The notes: generated from the sequence alone by a model not told the origin. A DNA stretch of 64,000 nucleotides from Hydrogenobaculum sp. Y04AAS1 (GCF_000020785.1 NC_011126.1:62001-126000); one strand, 5' to 3'; shown: positions 50,247 to 59,799, counted from the stretch's first letter. Numbers and translations: made by a program.

Positions 50247-51533
50247 ATGGCAAAAAGAGTGGTTATTATAGGCGGTGGTGTAGGTGGCGTATCTACCGCT
50301 TACAATTTAAGGAAATTAGACGCTAACATTGATATCAAAGTAGTTTCTGGAAGACCTTACTTTGGTTTTACACCGGCGTTTCCTCATTTGGCTATAGGAT
50401 GGCGTAAATTTGGTGACATATCAACGCCTCTTCAACCTGTTTTGAAGAAAAAGAACATAGATTTTATAAATGAAGACGCTGAGAAGATAGACCCGGATGC
50501 CAACAAAGTAACTTTAAAAAGTGGTAAAGTGTTAGAATACGATTATCTTGTAATAGCCACCGGCCCAAAGCTTGTATTTACAGAGGGCCAAGAGGAAAAT
50601 GGACATTCTGTATGTACAGTGGATCACGCTTTAGAGCTCAACAAAGCTTTGGAAAAGTTTTTTGAAAAACCAGGTCCAGTGGTGGTTGGTGCTAAACCAG
50701 GTACTAGCTGTTTTGGCCCAGGGTATGAATTTGCTTTTATGCTACATTATGAAGCAAAGAAAAGAGGCTTAAGGCATAAGTTCCCAATCCATTATATAAC
50801 TTCTGAGCCGTTTTTGGGTCATCTCGGTTTAGGTGGTGTTGGAACCTCAAGAAGGGTTATGGAAGATCTGATGGCCGAAAGGGATATAAGACCTATTATA
50901 AATGTAAAAACAAAAAAAGTAAACCCTAACTCTGTAGTTTATGAGGATTTAAATGGCAAAGAATATGAGGTAGAATCTTCTTTTACTATGCTTATGCCAA
51001 GTTTTATGGGTACAGATGTAGTAGCAAGCGCTGGTGATAAAGTAGCAAATCCGGCCAACAAGATGGTTATAGTGGATAAGTGCTTCAACAATCCAAATTA
51101 TAGAAACATATACGGTGTTGGTGTAGTAGCTGCTATACCTCCAGTAGAACAAACTCCAGTGCCTACCGGTACTCCAAAAACTGGTCAAATGATAGAGGGT
51201 ATGGCTTTGGCCACCGCTTTAAACATAGTATCTGATATAAGAAACAGCTCAGAAAGGTATATGCCTACTTTGGCCGCTATATGTATAGCTGATATGGGTA
51301 ACGATGCCGCTGGTTTTATAGCCTATCCAGTTATACCACCAAGAGCTTGGACCTTGCAAAAAAGGAGTAAATGGATGCACTGGGTAAAGAGCGGTTTTGA
51401 AAAATACTTCTTGTGGAAGGTAAAGACCGGTGATGTAGAGCCATGGTTTGAAAAGATGGGTCTTGAGGCTATGTTTAATCTTCACTTAGTAGAGCCATGT
51501 CCTGATTGCAGCGGTGTGCCAGGGAAACAATAA
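50247..51533 (+). CDS. sqr: Sulfide:quinone oxidoreductase
   Basis: A 428-residue membrane-associated flavoprotein that oxidises sulfide to polysulfide and passes electrons to quinone. The FAD-binding GGGVGG is at residues 9-14. Cys123 (VCTVDH), Cys155 (GTSCFG) and Cys346 (AAICIAD) match, within one residue, the Cys124/156/347 set of the Aquifex aeolicus enzyme that binds FAD covalently and shuttles sulfur. The C-terminal amphipathic region (WMHWVKSGFEKYFLWK) would dip into the membrane. Two more cysteines (PCPDC) end the protein. A good AGGAGGT site precedes the start. Confidence 0.94.
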   Translation: MAKRVVIIGGGVGGVSTAYNLRKLDANIDIKVVSGRPYFGFTPAFPHLAIGWRKFGDISTPLQPVLKKKNIDFINEDAEKIDPDANKVTLKSGKVLEYDYLVIATGPKLVFTEGQEENGHSVCTVDHALELNKALEKFFEKPGPVVVGAKPGTSCFGPGYEFAFMLHYEAKKRGLRHKFPIHYITSEPFLGHLGLGGVGTSRRVMEDLMAERDIRPIINVKTKKVNPNSVVYEDLNGKEYEVESSFTMLMPSFMGTDVVASAGDKVANPANKMVIVDKCFNNPNYRNIYGVGVVAAIPPVEQTPVPTGTPKTGQMIEGMALATALNIVSDIRNSSERYMPTLAAICIADMGNDAAGFIAYPVIPPRAWTLQKRSKWMHWVKSGFEKYFLWKVKTGDVEPWFEKMGLEAMFNLHLVEPCPDCSGVPGKQ

Positions 51534-51584
51534 CACTTGAAAAATTTTTTTTATATGTTATTATATTATTAAGGAGGTGAAGTT

Positions 51585-51743
51585 ATGTATTTAGGATTTA
51601 AGCTTTCTATGTTTTTGGCAATTATATTTTATGGTTGGATTTTTGCTACCCTTTTGTATGGTCTAGTAAATGCTTCTCGCACAGATGAAGAAGGTGAGAT
51701 TTTCCAGGGTTTTAACGACGAGCCAAACATTAAGAAACAATAA
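51585..51743 (+). CDS. Small single-helix membrane protein downstream of sqr
   Basis: A 52-residue protein with a strong AAGGAGGTGA site before the ATG. One hydrophobic helix (LSMFLAIIFYGWIFATLLYGLV) is followed by an acidic tail (RTDEEGEIFQGFNDEP). It lies 51 bases after the sqr stop and is followed at once by a terminator, so it ends the sqr unit. No family is recognised. Its counterpart upstream of sqr suggests that small helices may accompany the enzyme or an oxidase. Confidence 0.65.
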   Translation: MYLGFKLSMFLAIIFYGWIFATLLYGLVNASRTDEEGEIFQGFNDEPNIKKQ

Positions 51744-51748
51744 TGTGA

Positions 51749-51771
51749 GAAGCGGGTTGTAAGCCCGCTTC
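51749..51771. terminator. Intrinsic terminator after the sqr unit
   Basis: A perfect 8-bp stem GAAGCGGG/CCCGCTTC with a 7-base loop lies five bases after the small-protein stop and is followed by ATTTTATATT. It separates the sqr unit from the convergent transporter gene that ends at 51775. Confidence 0.85.
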
Positions 51772-51774
51772 ATT

Positions 51775-52533
51775 TTATATTAAATATTTTATTCCTATTA
51801 AAAATAAAAATAAGAGTGTTAGTCTCATAAATGTTTCATTTGATATTTTCATATGTAGTTTGTTTCCTCCAAAAAGCCCTAAACCAGCAAAAGGTATAAG
51901 AGATAGGCTTATCTCAAATAGTTTTAAGTTTAAAAGGCCTACACTAAGATAGGTGAAAACCCTAAGGATGTTATCTAAAAGTGCTATCACTTGAAACGTT
52001 GCCCTAAAGCTTCTTTTTTCTATTCTTCTTAGCTGAAGGTAAGCTACCAAGGGAGGACCACCACCGCCGTATAAGCTTCCTATAATACCAGCAAGTATCC
52101 CCAGTGGAAATGCCCAGAATTTTCTTATAATTGGTAACTTCTCCGGTTTAAAACTAACGGCATATATCACATAGGATATGATAAATACCCCTAAAAATCT
52201 TGTTATGTTTTGAGCGTCTGTGTTTGCCAAAATAAATGTACCTATGATAAGCCCTATGATGCTACCTGGAAAAAGCCATGTTAATTCTTTAAACCTTATG
52301 TGTGTAAAATCGTAAGCTCCTAACAGTATAGACCCAGCCAAGTCTAAAATGAGCACCACTGGTACCACTTCCTTTATGGGAAACAAAAGACTTAGAAGCG
52401 ATACTGAAATAAGCCCAGAGCCAAAACCTATTGTGGCTCTTATGTAAAAAGCCGAGGCTACCACAAAAGCACCGTACAAAAAATAGTCCCAAAAATGTGG
52501 GTTTAGTAAATTTATCATATCTATTGTATGCAT
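51775..52533 (-). CDS. TauE/SafE-family sulfite/sulfur exporter
   Basis: A 252-residue membrane protein with about eight helices. The paired TauE/SafE features are visible: a first-half GFGSGLISVSLLSLLFPIKEVVPV and a second-half GSLYGGGGPPLVAYL. Members export sulfite, sulfoacetate or other sulfur anions, which would fit with the neighbouring sulfide oxidoreductase. The genes are convergent and have separate transcripts, so the link is by neighbourhood only. Confidence 0.88.
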   Translation of the reverse strand: MHTIDMINLLNPHFWDYFLYGAFVVASAFYIRATIGFGSGLISVSLLSLLFPIKEVVPVVLILDLAGSILLGAYDFTHIRFKELTWLFPGSIIGLIIGTFILANTDAQNITRFLGVFIISYVIYAVSFKPEKLPIIRKFWAFPLGILAGIIGSLYGGGGPPLVAYLQLRRIEKRSFRATFQVIALLDNILRVFTYLSVGLLNLKLFEISLSLIPFAGLGLFGGNKLHMKISNETFMRLTLLFLFLIGIKYLI

Positions 52534-52600
52534 AAGAAAATTTTACTATTTAAAAACTTTTTATTCTCTGATAGATGTAGTATTTTTGCTTTTAATAAAA

Positions 52601-53203
52601 TCAAAATAATAAACTATGCCGTTTTAAAATATTGGTGATTTCGTTTGTGATGGCCTCCACATTTTTTGAGGCGTCTATTGTATAGAAATTGTATTCTTTT
52701 GCAAGTTTTAAATAACCATCCCTTACCTTTTTTAAAAATTCTAAATCTTCAAACATATCTTTTTCTCTTTTTAGCCTTTCAAGAGCTGTTCTTGGGTCTA
52801 TGTCAAATAGAAATACAATATCTGGTATATATATATCGCATACGAAATCGTTTAGGGCTTTTAGAAAGTTTATATCGATACCAAAACCATACCCCTGATA
52901 AGCTATCGTTGAATATATATATCTATCCAAAAGTAGTATACCTTCAAAACCTTTGAAATGCTTTTCTATCATATGTGCTCTTGAAGCTTCTATTAGGAAT
53001 GTTTGGGTTTTTGGGTCTAGTTTTTGTGATTTTAATATATCTCTAATTTTCTCTCCCATCTCTGTAGAGCCCGGTTCTCTTAATAATTTTACGTTTTCAT
53101 ATTTTAAAAGCTCATAAACTATATTTATTTGTGTGGATTTTCCGCTGCCGTCTATTCCTTCAAAAACTATGATGTAGGGTTTTTGTATAGTTGTATTTTC
53201 CAT
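52601..53203 (-). CDS. tmk: Thymidylate kinase
   Basis: A 200-residue nucleotide kinase that makes dTDP. The P-loop FEGIDGSGKST (residues 14-24), the substrate strand LLREPGSTEMGEKIR and the DRYIYSTIAYQGYG segment are those of Tmk. The LID arginines lie in RLKREKDMFEDL. Its start shares one base with the dnaB stop region, so the two are co-transcribed. Confidence 0.95.
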   Translation of the reverse strand: MENTTIQKPYIIVFEGIDGSGKSTQINIVYELLKYENVKLLREPGSTEMGEKIRDILKSQKLDPKTQTFLIEASRAHMIEKHFKGFEGILLLDRYIYSTIAYQGYGFGIDINFLKALNDFVCDIYIPDIVFLFDIDPRTALERLKREKDMFEDLEFLKKVRDGYLKLAKEYNFYTIDASKNVEAITNEITNILKRHSLLF

Positions 53204-54660
53204 TAAAAATCTACGTCCAAATCTATATCTGTATCTACTATATCGCTATCTTCTGTTAAACCGTTGTCCTCTCCCTCATATTTTGAGTAAAGGGAGGCAG
53301 CTTTTTCTGATAGCTGGTAAAAAGATGCGAAATCGCTAATAAAAGCAAGTCTAACTATGCCAGTAGGTCCTTGCCTTTGCTTTGCTATTATGACTTCTAC
53401 AATTCCCTTTTCCTCTGGCAATGGATTTTTTTTGTAATACTCTGGTCTATGCAAGAAGATGATGAGATCCGCATCTTGTTCTATTTGGCCAGACTCTCTT
53501 AAATCCGATAGCTGGGGTCTTTTGTCTGATCTATGCTCTGTTTGGCGTGAAAGCTGAGCTAAGGCTATTACAGGTATTTTTAGCTCTTTTGCCAAGGCTT
53601 TTAAATTTCTAGATACTTCAGCCACTTCTTCTTGTCTATTGCCTTTTGCTCTTATGGACCTTACAAGCTGAAGATAGTCTATTGCTATTATCTTGACGCC
53701 TTTTTCTCTAACTAGTTTTCTGGCTTTTATGCGAAGATCTGATATTGTAATGGCTGGGGAGTCGTCTATGTAGATTTTTAATTTTGACAGCTCTTCTTTT
53801 GTAGAGTTCAAGAGCTTTATCTCTTCGTCTGTTACCATCCCAGTTCTAAGTCTTTGCATGTCTATTTTACTTGATGAAGATAAAAGCCTCATAATAAGTT
53901 GTTCTTTACTCATCTCCAGCGAAAATATTCCAACATCTACGTCTTTTTTAGCCATGTTGTGCATCATTGAAAGCATAAAGGAAGATTTTCCCATTCCAGG
54001 TCTTGCTGCTATTATCACAAGGTCAGATTCGTGAAAACCTGTGGTAAGCTTGTCCAAATCAATAAAACCAGTAGGTACACCGGTAACAAGCTCTTTTTTA
54101 TGGGCAAATTTTTCTATTATGCTTATAACATTTTCCAATATATCTTTTAGCTCAAAGTATCCAACGTTTACATTGTCAGAGGCTATGTTTATAAGTTCAC
54201 TTTGTATAGTTTCTATAAGGATGTTTGAATCTTGGGTTTGTTTTGTTTCCCTTATTATCTTGATGCCTAAATTTATTATAGCTCTTTGAATAGCTTTTTC
54301 TTTTATAATTTTTATTACACTTTGTAAAATCTCTATATCGGTAACAGCTTCTAAAACGAGCGCTTCTAAAAAGTCTTCCGCTATATCTGTTATTTTCTTT
54401 TTTTCTATAAAATCTTTTAACAAAACTCTATCTATGGTGTTTAGATTTGCATTTTCAAAATAGTATTCTAATAAAAGCTTAAAAAGGGTGCTATGTATCG
54501 GCTCAAAGAAATCATCTTCTTTTAATACCTCTGCTACTACTGGTATGTTTTCTAAATCGTAAAGCATAGAACCAAGCACAGATCTTTCCGCAGCTTCGTC
54601 TCTTGGTAAATCGATATCAAGTATGCTGTTTTTGTTTAATAATGTGTCTGTGTTGTTCAT
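53203..54660 (-). CDS. dnaB: Replicative DNA helicase DnaB
   Basis: A 485-residue hexameric replicative helicase. The N-terminal domain (DLPRDEAAERSVLGSMLYD) that contacts primase precedes the RecA-like motor. Walker A is ARPGMGKSSF near 226; later landmarks are FSLEMSKEQL, IAIDYLQLVRS, the DLRESGQIEQDADLIIFLHRPEYY block and the AKQRQGPTGIVRL arginine-finger region. No intein is present. The C-terminus is an acidic tail (DIVDTDIDLDVDF). Confidence 0.97.
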   Translation of the reverse strand: MNNTDTLLNKNSILDIDLPRDEAAERSVLGSMLYDLENIPVVAEVLKEDDFFEPIHSTLFKLLLEYYFENANLNTIDRVLLKDFIEKKKITDIAEDFLEALVLEAVTDIEILQSVIKIIKEKAIQRAIINLGIKIIRETKQTQDSNILIETIQSELINIASDNVNVGYFELKDILENVISIIEKFAHKKELVTGVPTGFIDLDKLTTGFHESDLVIIAARPGMGKSSFMLSMMHNMAKKDVDVGIFSLEMSKEQLIMRLLSSSSKIDMQRLRTGMVTDEEIKLLNSTKEELSKLKIYIDDSPAITISDLRIKARKLVREKGVKIIAIDYLQLVRSIRAKGNRQEEVAEVSRNLKALAKELKIPVIALAQLSRQTEHRSDKRPQLSDLRESGQIEQDADLIIFLHRPEYYKKNPLPEEKGIVEVIIAKQRQGPTGIVRLAFISDFASFYQLSEKAASLYSKYEGEDNGLTEDSDIVDTDIDLDVDF

Positions 54661-54696
54661 CTTTATATTTTATTTTTAAAATTATGTTTAGGTATT

Positions 54697-55299
54697 TTAT
54701 TTTAATTCAAGTCCTATCATCTTTTCTTCTAACAATTTTGTATATTCTTCTAAATCCGCATTTTCTTCTATATATATGTCATCTGTAGTGTTTAGCTTTA
54801 TGCTTGAAAAAGGTAATGGTATTTGAAATCTGTCCCAGGAGTTAAGGCTTATATAGTTTGATATGTGTGCGTATATACCCACTATCGGTCTTCTTGTTTT
54901 TTGAGCAAGGTAAACGATACCTTGTTTTACTTTCTTGGGTGGTCCAGTGGGTCCATCTACTGTAATAGCTATATTATAACCTTGTTCTAAAATTTTTTTT
55001 ATCTGAATAAGAGCTTTAGCTCCTCCCTTGTCTTTGTTGTCTTTGTTGCTGGAACCTCTTACTACTCCAAAACCAAGACCTTCCAGTAAAATAGCAGCTA
55101 TATCACCATCTTTGTTTTGGCTTGCCATACTGTAAATGTTTTTGTCTATGCCGTACATAGCTACAGCTAAAGCCTGAGAATGCCATAATGCATATATAAC
55201 AGCTCTGTCTTTTGAATCGTCTCTATCGCAGGCTATTTTTATGGTTTTTCTTAAAAGCCTTATACCATATGGCAAAAGCTTTATGAGGCTATCTTTCAT
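54697..55299 (-). CDS. Lysophospholipid acyltransferase-superfamily protein (DUF374)
   Basis: A 200-residue protein with the DUF374 pattern: IYALWHSQALAVA (catalytic histidine region), MASQNKDGDIAAILLEGLGFGVVRGSS and TVDGPTGPPKKVKQGIVYLAQKTRRPI. These proteins resemble lipid A or Kdo acyltransferases and lie near the inner membrane face. The substrate is unknown; lipid A is plausible given lpxB in this window. It lies after a hairpin at 55318 and after glnA. Confidence 0.85.
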   Translation of the reverse strand: MKDSLIKLLPYGIRLLRKTIKIACDRDDSKDRAVIYALWHSQALAVAMYGIDKNIYSMASQNKDGDIAAILLEGLGFGVVRGSSNKDNKDKGGAKALIQIKKILEQGYNIAITVDGPTGPPKKVKQGIVYLAQKTRRPIVGIYAHISNYISLNSWDRFQIPLPFSSIKLNTTDDIYIEENADLEEYTKLLEEKMIGLELK

Positions 55300-55317
55300 T
55301 AAAATTTGAATTTGGAA

Positions 55318-55335
55318 AGGGGCTTAAAAGCCCCT
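55318..55335. terminator. Hairpin after glnA
   Basis: An 8-bp stem AGGGGCTT/AAGCCCCT with a 2-base loop lies 12 bases after the glnA stop. On the minus strand it is followed by TTCC then AAATT, a weak T-tract. It may terminate the glnB-glnA transcript or only reduce read-through into the acyltransferase gene. Confidence 0.6.
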
Positions 55336-55347
55336 ATTTTTAGCATA

Positions 55348-56757
55348 TTAGATATCAAAGTATAATTCAAATTCAAGCGGATGTGGAGTAAATTTCATTT
55401 TGTTTATTTCCTCTTTCTTTGATTCAATCCACATTTGGATAAACTCTTCTGTAAATACACCGCCTTTTAGTAAAAATTCGTAATCTTCTTCTAGAGTCTT
55501 TAGAGATTCTTCTAATGAGCCGGGAAGCTGTGGTATATTTTGAAGTTCTTCTGGTGGTAGAGAATATATGTCTTTATCAAAAGGTTCACCTGGGTTTAGC
55601 TTGTTTTCTATACCATCAATTGCTGCCATCAATATTGCTGCAAAAGCAAGGTATGGGTTTGTGGTAGGGTCTGGGAATCTTATTTCTATACGTTTTGCCT
55701 TTGGGCTTTGAGAATACATAGGTATCCTTATTGAAGCAGATCTGTTTCTAGCAGAGTAAGCAAGTCTTACAGGAGCTTCAAAGCCTGGTACCAACCTATG
55801 GTAAGAGTTTATCGTAGGGTTTGTGATAGCCGCCAAGGCTGGACCGTGTTTTAGTATACCACCTATTGCGTATTTACATATTTCTGATATGCCTGCGTAG
55901 TCAGAACCGGCAAATAGGTTTTGATCACCTTTCCATATTGAGAAGTGTGTGTGCATACCAGTGCCGTTGTCGTTTGGCAACACTTTTGGCATAAAAGTAG
56001 CAAATTTGCCATACTTAGCTGCTACTTGTCTTACTGTATATTTATATTTAAAAAGATTATCTGCTTGCTTTACTAAGGAGTTATACCTTATATCTATTTC
56101 GGCTTGACCGGCTGTTGCCACTTCGTGGTGGTGTAATTCTACTGTAATACCCATGTATTTGCTCATTATGGTTACCATTTCTGCTCTTAAGTCGTGAGTT
56201 TTATCTAGTGGAGGTGCTGGGAAGTATCCTCTCTTGTTTGGTATTTTATAACCGGATGAAGTAAACTCTCTATTCCACCATCCTTCTTCAGAATCTACCC
56301 TCCAGAAAGATGAGTTTCCGGTGTTGCCGAACTCTACAGAATCAAATATGAAAAATTCAGCTTCCGGTCCATAATAAGCTACATCGCCTATACCTGTTTG
56401 TTTGAGATATTGTTCTGCTTTTTGAGCTATGTATCTTGTGTCTCTTCCATATCTTTCCCTTGTAATGGGGTCGTAGATATCACATATCATCACAATTGTA
56501 TTTTCCATAAAAGGATCTATAAAACTTGTTTCTGGATCTGGGAAAGCTAACATATCTGATTCATTTATAGATTGCCAGCCTCTTATAGAAGAGCCGTCAA
56601 AGCCTCTCCCATTTTCGAACGTATCCATAGATAATTCATAGGCTGGTATGGTAAGGTGCTGCCATTGGCCAAACGGATCTGAAAATCTCAGATCCACATA
56701 CTCAATGCCTTCATTTTTGACTAGGTCCAAGACCTCTTGAGCTTTTGCTTGATTCAT
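55348..56757 (-). CDS. glnA: Glutamine synthetase, type I
   Basis: A 469-residue GSI enzyme that makes glutamine from glutamate, ammonia and ATP. The beta-grasp domain is followed by FDGSSIRGWQSINESDM, the YYGPEAEFFIFDSVEF metal ligands, NDNGTGMHTHFSIW and NRSASIRIPMYS. The adenylylation-type segment (NPGEPFDKDIYSLPPEE) includes the tyrosine of KDIYSLPPEE, so adenylylation control is possible. It is downstream of glnB in one operon, with 36 bases between them and an AAGGAGGT site. Confidence 0.97.
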   Translation of the reverse strand: MNQAKAQEVLDLVKNEGIEYVDLRFSDPFGQWQHLTIPAYELSMDTFENGRGFDGSSIRGWQSINESDMLAFPDPETSFIDPFMENTIVMICDIYDPITRERYGRDTRYIAQKAEQYLKQTGIGDVAYYGPEAEFFIFDSVEFGNTGNSSFWRVDSEEGWWNREFTSSGYKIPNKRGYFPAPPLDKTHDLRAEMVTIMSKYMGITVELHHHEVATAGQAEIDIRYNSLVKQADNLFKYKYTVRQVAAKYGKFATFMPKVLPNDNGTGMHTHFSIWKGDQNLFAGSDYAGISEICKYAIGGILKHGPALAAITNPTINSYHRLVPGFEAPVRLAYSARNRSASIRIPMYSQSPKAKRIEIRFPDPTTNPYLAFAAILMAAIDGIENKLNPGEPFDKDIYSLPPEELQNIPQLPGSLEESLKTLEEDYEFLLKGGVFTEEFIQMWIESKKEEINKMKFTPHPLEFELYFDI

Positions 56758-56793
56758 ATTAAAACCTCCTTAATAGAAATTTTAGCTTCTCAT

Positions 56794-57141
<348 letters not shown>

Positions 57142-57208
57142 CTATCAAATATAATGCCAATATAAATTTTTTGTAAAATAATGTTTCTTGAGAAATCACT
57201 GGTATTAT

Positions 57209-57238
57209 TTGTTAACAAAATTGTTAACATGTTAACAT
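57209..57238. repeat. Three GTTAAC palindromes upstream of glnB
   Basis: GTTAAC occurs at 57211, 57223 and 57231. The outer two are extended to perfect 10-bp palindromes (TTGTTAACAA and ATGTTAACAT). They lie within 30 bases in the gap between the MoaC-MoaB gene and glnB, about 80-105 bases upstream of the glnB start. The arrangement looks like operators for a dimeric regulator. Confidence 0.5.
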
Positions 57239-57265
57239 ACATCAACATTATATTTTTATACTTTT

Positions 57266-58174
57266 TCAATGTCCTTCACCTCTTGCCATTTTAAGAGCAT
57301 GTTTGATTAGCCCACCTATCATGCTAAGGTTGTCTTTTACGCCACCACTACTTCCCGGTAGGTTTATCACTATACAGTTTTCATTTATGATACCACAAAC
57401 ACCCCTAGACATTATACTTTTTGGCACTTTTCTATAACCATAAACTCTCATTATCTCTTCAAAACCTACCATCTCTTTTATTATAACTTCTTTAGTGGCT
57501 TCCGGTGCTATATCTCTTTTTGAAAAACCAGTGGAACCACTCGTTATAATAATATTTACAGTGTTTTGTAGGCTTTTAAGACGATATATCAGCATATCTT
57601 TATCATCTGGTATGACCTCGTAATGAACTACTTCCGCCTTTAGTTTTTTTAACATTTCTATAGCTATTTTGCCGCTTTTATCTTCGTATTCTCCTTTGGA
57701 AGCTCTATCGCTTAGGACTATGACAGCCGCTTTTTCTCCAGATAAATCTTCAAAGTAATCGGATTTCCCACCTTTTTTAGATAAAAGCTTTATTTCTTTT
57801 ATTACCATGTTTTTGTCTATACCTTTACACATGTCGTATATGTTCAAAAGCATTGTATTTACAGCGTTTAGTGCTTCCATTTCGTAGCCTGTTCTAGATA
57901 TTCCTCTTACTGTAGCAAATACTTCTATGCCGTTTTCTTTTATGTTTACCTCACCTTCCACAAAATCGATGCTTATAGGATGACAAAATGGAAGTAATTG
58001 TTGGGTCGCTTTCGCACCGTATAAAGCGCACAATTTTGTAGCTTCTATAAGATTACCTTTTGGCAATTGATTTGATTTAATCTTTTCTATAGTTTCCTTA
58101 CTAAGCTCTATGAAGCCATAGGCTTTTGCCTCTCTTAGGGTTTCTATCTTATCGCTTACATCTATTGTTTTCAT
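57266..58174 (-). CDS. MoaC-MoaB fusion protein (molybdopterin synthesis)
   Basis: A 302-residue fusion. Residues 1-145 are MoaC-like (LIEATKLCALYGAKATQQLLPFCHPI; GYEMEALNAVNTMLLNIYDMCK), which makes cyclic pyranopterin monophosphate with MoaA. Residues 150-300 are a MoaB/MogA-like domain (AAVIVLSDRASKGEYEDKSG; IITSGSTGFSKRDIAPEA; NLPGSSGGVKDNL), which adenylylates molybdopterin. Both sets of catalytic motifs appear intact. A fused arrangement is known in some bacteria. It overlaps mtnP by 4 nt. Confidence 0.92.
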   Translation of the reverse strand: MKTIDVSDKIETLREAKAYGFIELSKETIEKIKSNQLPKGNLIEATKLCALYGAKATQQLLPFCHPISIDFVEGEVNIKENGIEVFATVRGISRTGYEMEALNAVNTMLLNIYDMCKGIDKNMVIKEIKLLSKKGGKSDYFEDLSGEKAAVIVLSDRASKGEYEDKSGKIAIEMLKKLKAEVVHYEVIPDDKDMLIYRLKSLQNTVNIIITSGSTGFSKRDIAPEATKEVIIKEMVGFEEIMRVYGYRKVPKSIMSRGVCGIINENCIVINLPGSSGGVKDNLSMIGGLIKHALKMARGEGH

Positions 58175-59013
58175 ATATCTGCACCTTCTAATATACTTTC
58201 ACATTGACATACAAATTGTTTTTGGGCTTTTGGTATAAAAAGCGTTAAAAACTTTTTAATCTCTTCGTCTTTTTGTTTCATCATATCTATAACTTCTTTC
58301 GAGGTAAGCTTATGACCCTCTATGCCAGCGGCAGGGTTTGTTATTACGCTTATATGTAGTATATGCATGCCTGTTTCCCTTGCTAAAAATACCTCTGGGC
58401 AAGCTGTCATACCTACCATATCTGCTCCTAAATGCTTTAGCATTTCTACCTCTTTTTTAGTTTCAAATCTAGGTCCTTCTGTGCAAGCATATACGCCTTT
58501 TACATAGAAATGTAAGCTTAAATCTTTTGATATTCCGTTTGCTATTCCTATCATCTCTTCGCAAAAGATGTTTGACATATCTGTATGTACTACTTTTTTA
58601 GCTTTTAAAAGCCTATAAAAAGGTGTATCTTCTTGCTCTTTTATATCCTTGGAGAATATTCCTTCGAAAAACGTTGATGCTCTTGAGTTAGTAAAGTCTA
58701 AAACATCAGAGGTTATAACGATATCACCGCTTTTAAAAAGTGTGTTTATACCACCTGTAGCCCCTATACTTATTAGTTTTCTAACACCTATTTTATAAAG
58801 AGCATATATGTTTGCTCTATAGTTTACAAGATGAGGTGGTATGGAGTGGTCTATACCGTGCCTTGATAAGAAGGCAACACCATTTTTTAAAAATATTTTG
58901 GAAGATGGTTTACCGAAAGGAGTATCTATATCTAGCTCTTCAACATCGTCAAATATTTTATATAAACCACTTCCACCTATTATTCCAAGAAAAGCCTTAT
59001 TTTCATGGTGCAT
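58171..59013 (-). CDS. mtnP: S-methyl-5'-thioadenosine phosphorylase
   Basis: A 280-residue MTAP that splits methylthioadenosine to adenine and methylthioribose 1-phosphate. The landmarks are GIIGGSGLY at the start, SRHGIDHSIPPHLVNYRANIYAL (phosphate and substrate site), the purine-binding YACTEGPRFETKKEVEML and MVGMTACPEVFLARE. Methylthioadenosine is released by spermidine synthase that uses the product of SpeD (10431). It overlaps the molybdopterin fusion gene by 4 nt. Confidence 0.94.
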   Translation of the reverse strand: MHHENKAFLGIIGGSGLYKIFDDVEELDIDTPFGKPSSKIFLKNGVAFLSRHGIDHSIPPHLVNYRANIYALYKIGVRKLISIGATGGINTLFKSGDIVITSDVLDFTNSRASTFFEGIFSKDIKEQEDTPFYRLLKAKKVVHTDMSNIFCEEMIGIANGISKDLSLHFYVKGVYACTEGPRFETKKEVEMLKHLGADMVGMTACPEVFLARETGMHILHISVITNPAAGIEGHKLTSKEVIDMMKQKDEEIKKFLTLFIPKAQKQFVCQCESILEGADI

Positions 59014-59046
59014 AAAAATATAATATCACACCACGAAAAGTTTTGT

Positions 59047-59799
59047 TTAAGCTTCTAACTCTGATAATCTCTTTATTTCATAGCCTCGTTTCAAAGAATA
59101 CTCTATAACATCTTTTAGTGTAAGATCGTCTGGATATTTGAAGTGCATTAAGACCTTCGTTTTTGTTGGCCTACCAAGTTTCATAGATAATTCTTCCATA
59201 TGTTCCATATAAATTTTAAATTTATCTAAAGGTTGTATTGGGTTTTTATAAACACCAAAACGGGGTCTATGATAAAAAGACAAATCCAAATCCCACCAAG
59301 CTATATCCCAACCATGAGCTTTTATAAGAGATTCGATATATTTTTTGTTTATATAGTTGCCAACGTCTCCGTATGGATATCTAAAATGCTTTATGTTGTT
59401 GAAATTTTCGTTTCCAAGCTTGTCTATAAACGTTTTTGCATATAGGCTAAAGTCTTCGTCTATTTTAGATATAGTTTCCTTTGAGAAGAAGTTGTGAAAG
59501 TAAGTGTGACATCCTAATTCATGCCCGTTTTCTATAGCGTTTATCCATGGTTTTGGGTCCTCTTCTATAACTCTTCCTATGATAAAAAAGTTTGCTGGTA
59601 CTTGATAATGATTTACTATATTTACCATTTTTTCTCTATCAAACCACCCGTCGTCTATAGTTAAAGCTATTTGCGGTTTTATATTGGTAGATTTTGTTTG
59701 TTCTTTTGCGGTAATCTTCAATGTGCTTCCAAAAGCACTACCAATGCCTAAGCCTATTCCACCTACAAGAATGTTTTTTAAAAATTCTCTTCTTTCCAT
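59047..59799 (-). CDS. Polysaccharide deacetylase with a twin-arginine-like signal
   Basis: A 250-residue exported protein. The N-terminus ERREFLKNILVGGIGLGIGSA has a twin-arginine pattern followed by a hydrophobic stretch, so it may use the Tat route. The NodB homology domain has TIDDGW (residues 47-52, catalytic/metal Asp), HELGCHTYFHNF (metal histidines), FRYPYGD and a late histidine in VLMHFK. The start at 59799 is supported by AGGAGAAATAT; the longer frame from 59865 lacks such a site. The substrate is unknown. Confidence 0.88.
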   Translation of the reverse strand: MERREFLKNILVGGIGLGIGSAFGSTLKITAKEQTKSTNIKPQIALTIDDGWFDREKMVNIVNHYQVPANFFIIGRVIEEDPKPWINAIENGHELGCHTYFHNFFSKETISKIDEDFSLYAKTFIDKLGNENFNNIKHFRYPYGDVGNYINKKYIESLIKAHGWDIAWWDLDLSFYHRPRFGVYKNPIQPLDKFKIYMEHMEELSMKLGRPTKTKVLMHFKYPDDLTLKDVIEYSLKRGYEIKRLSELEA

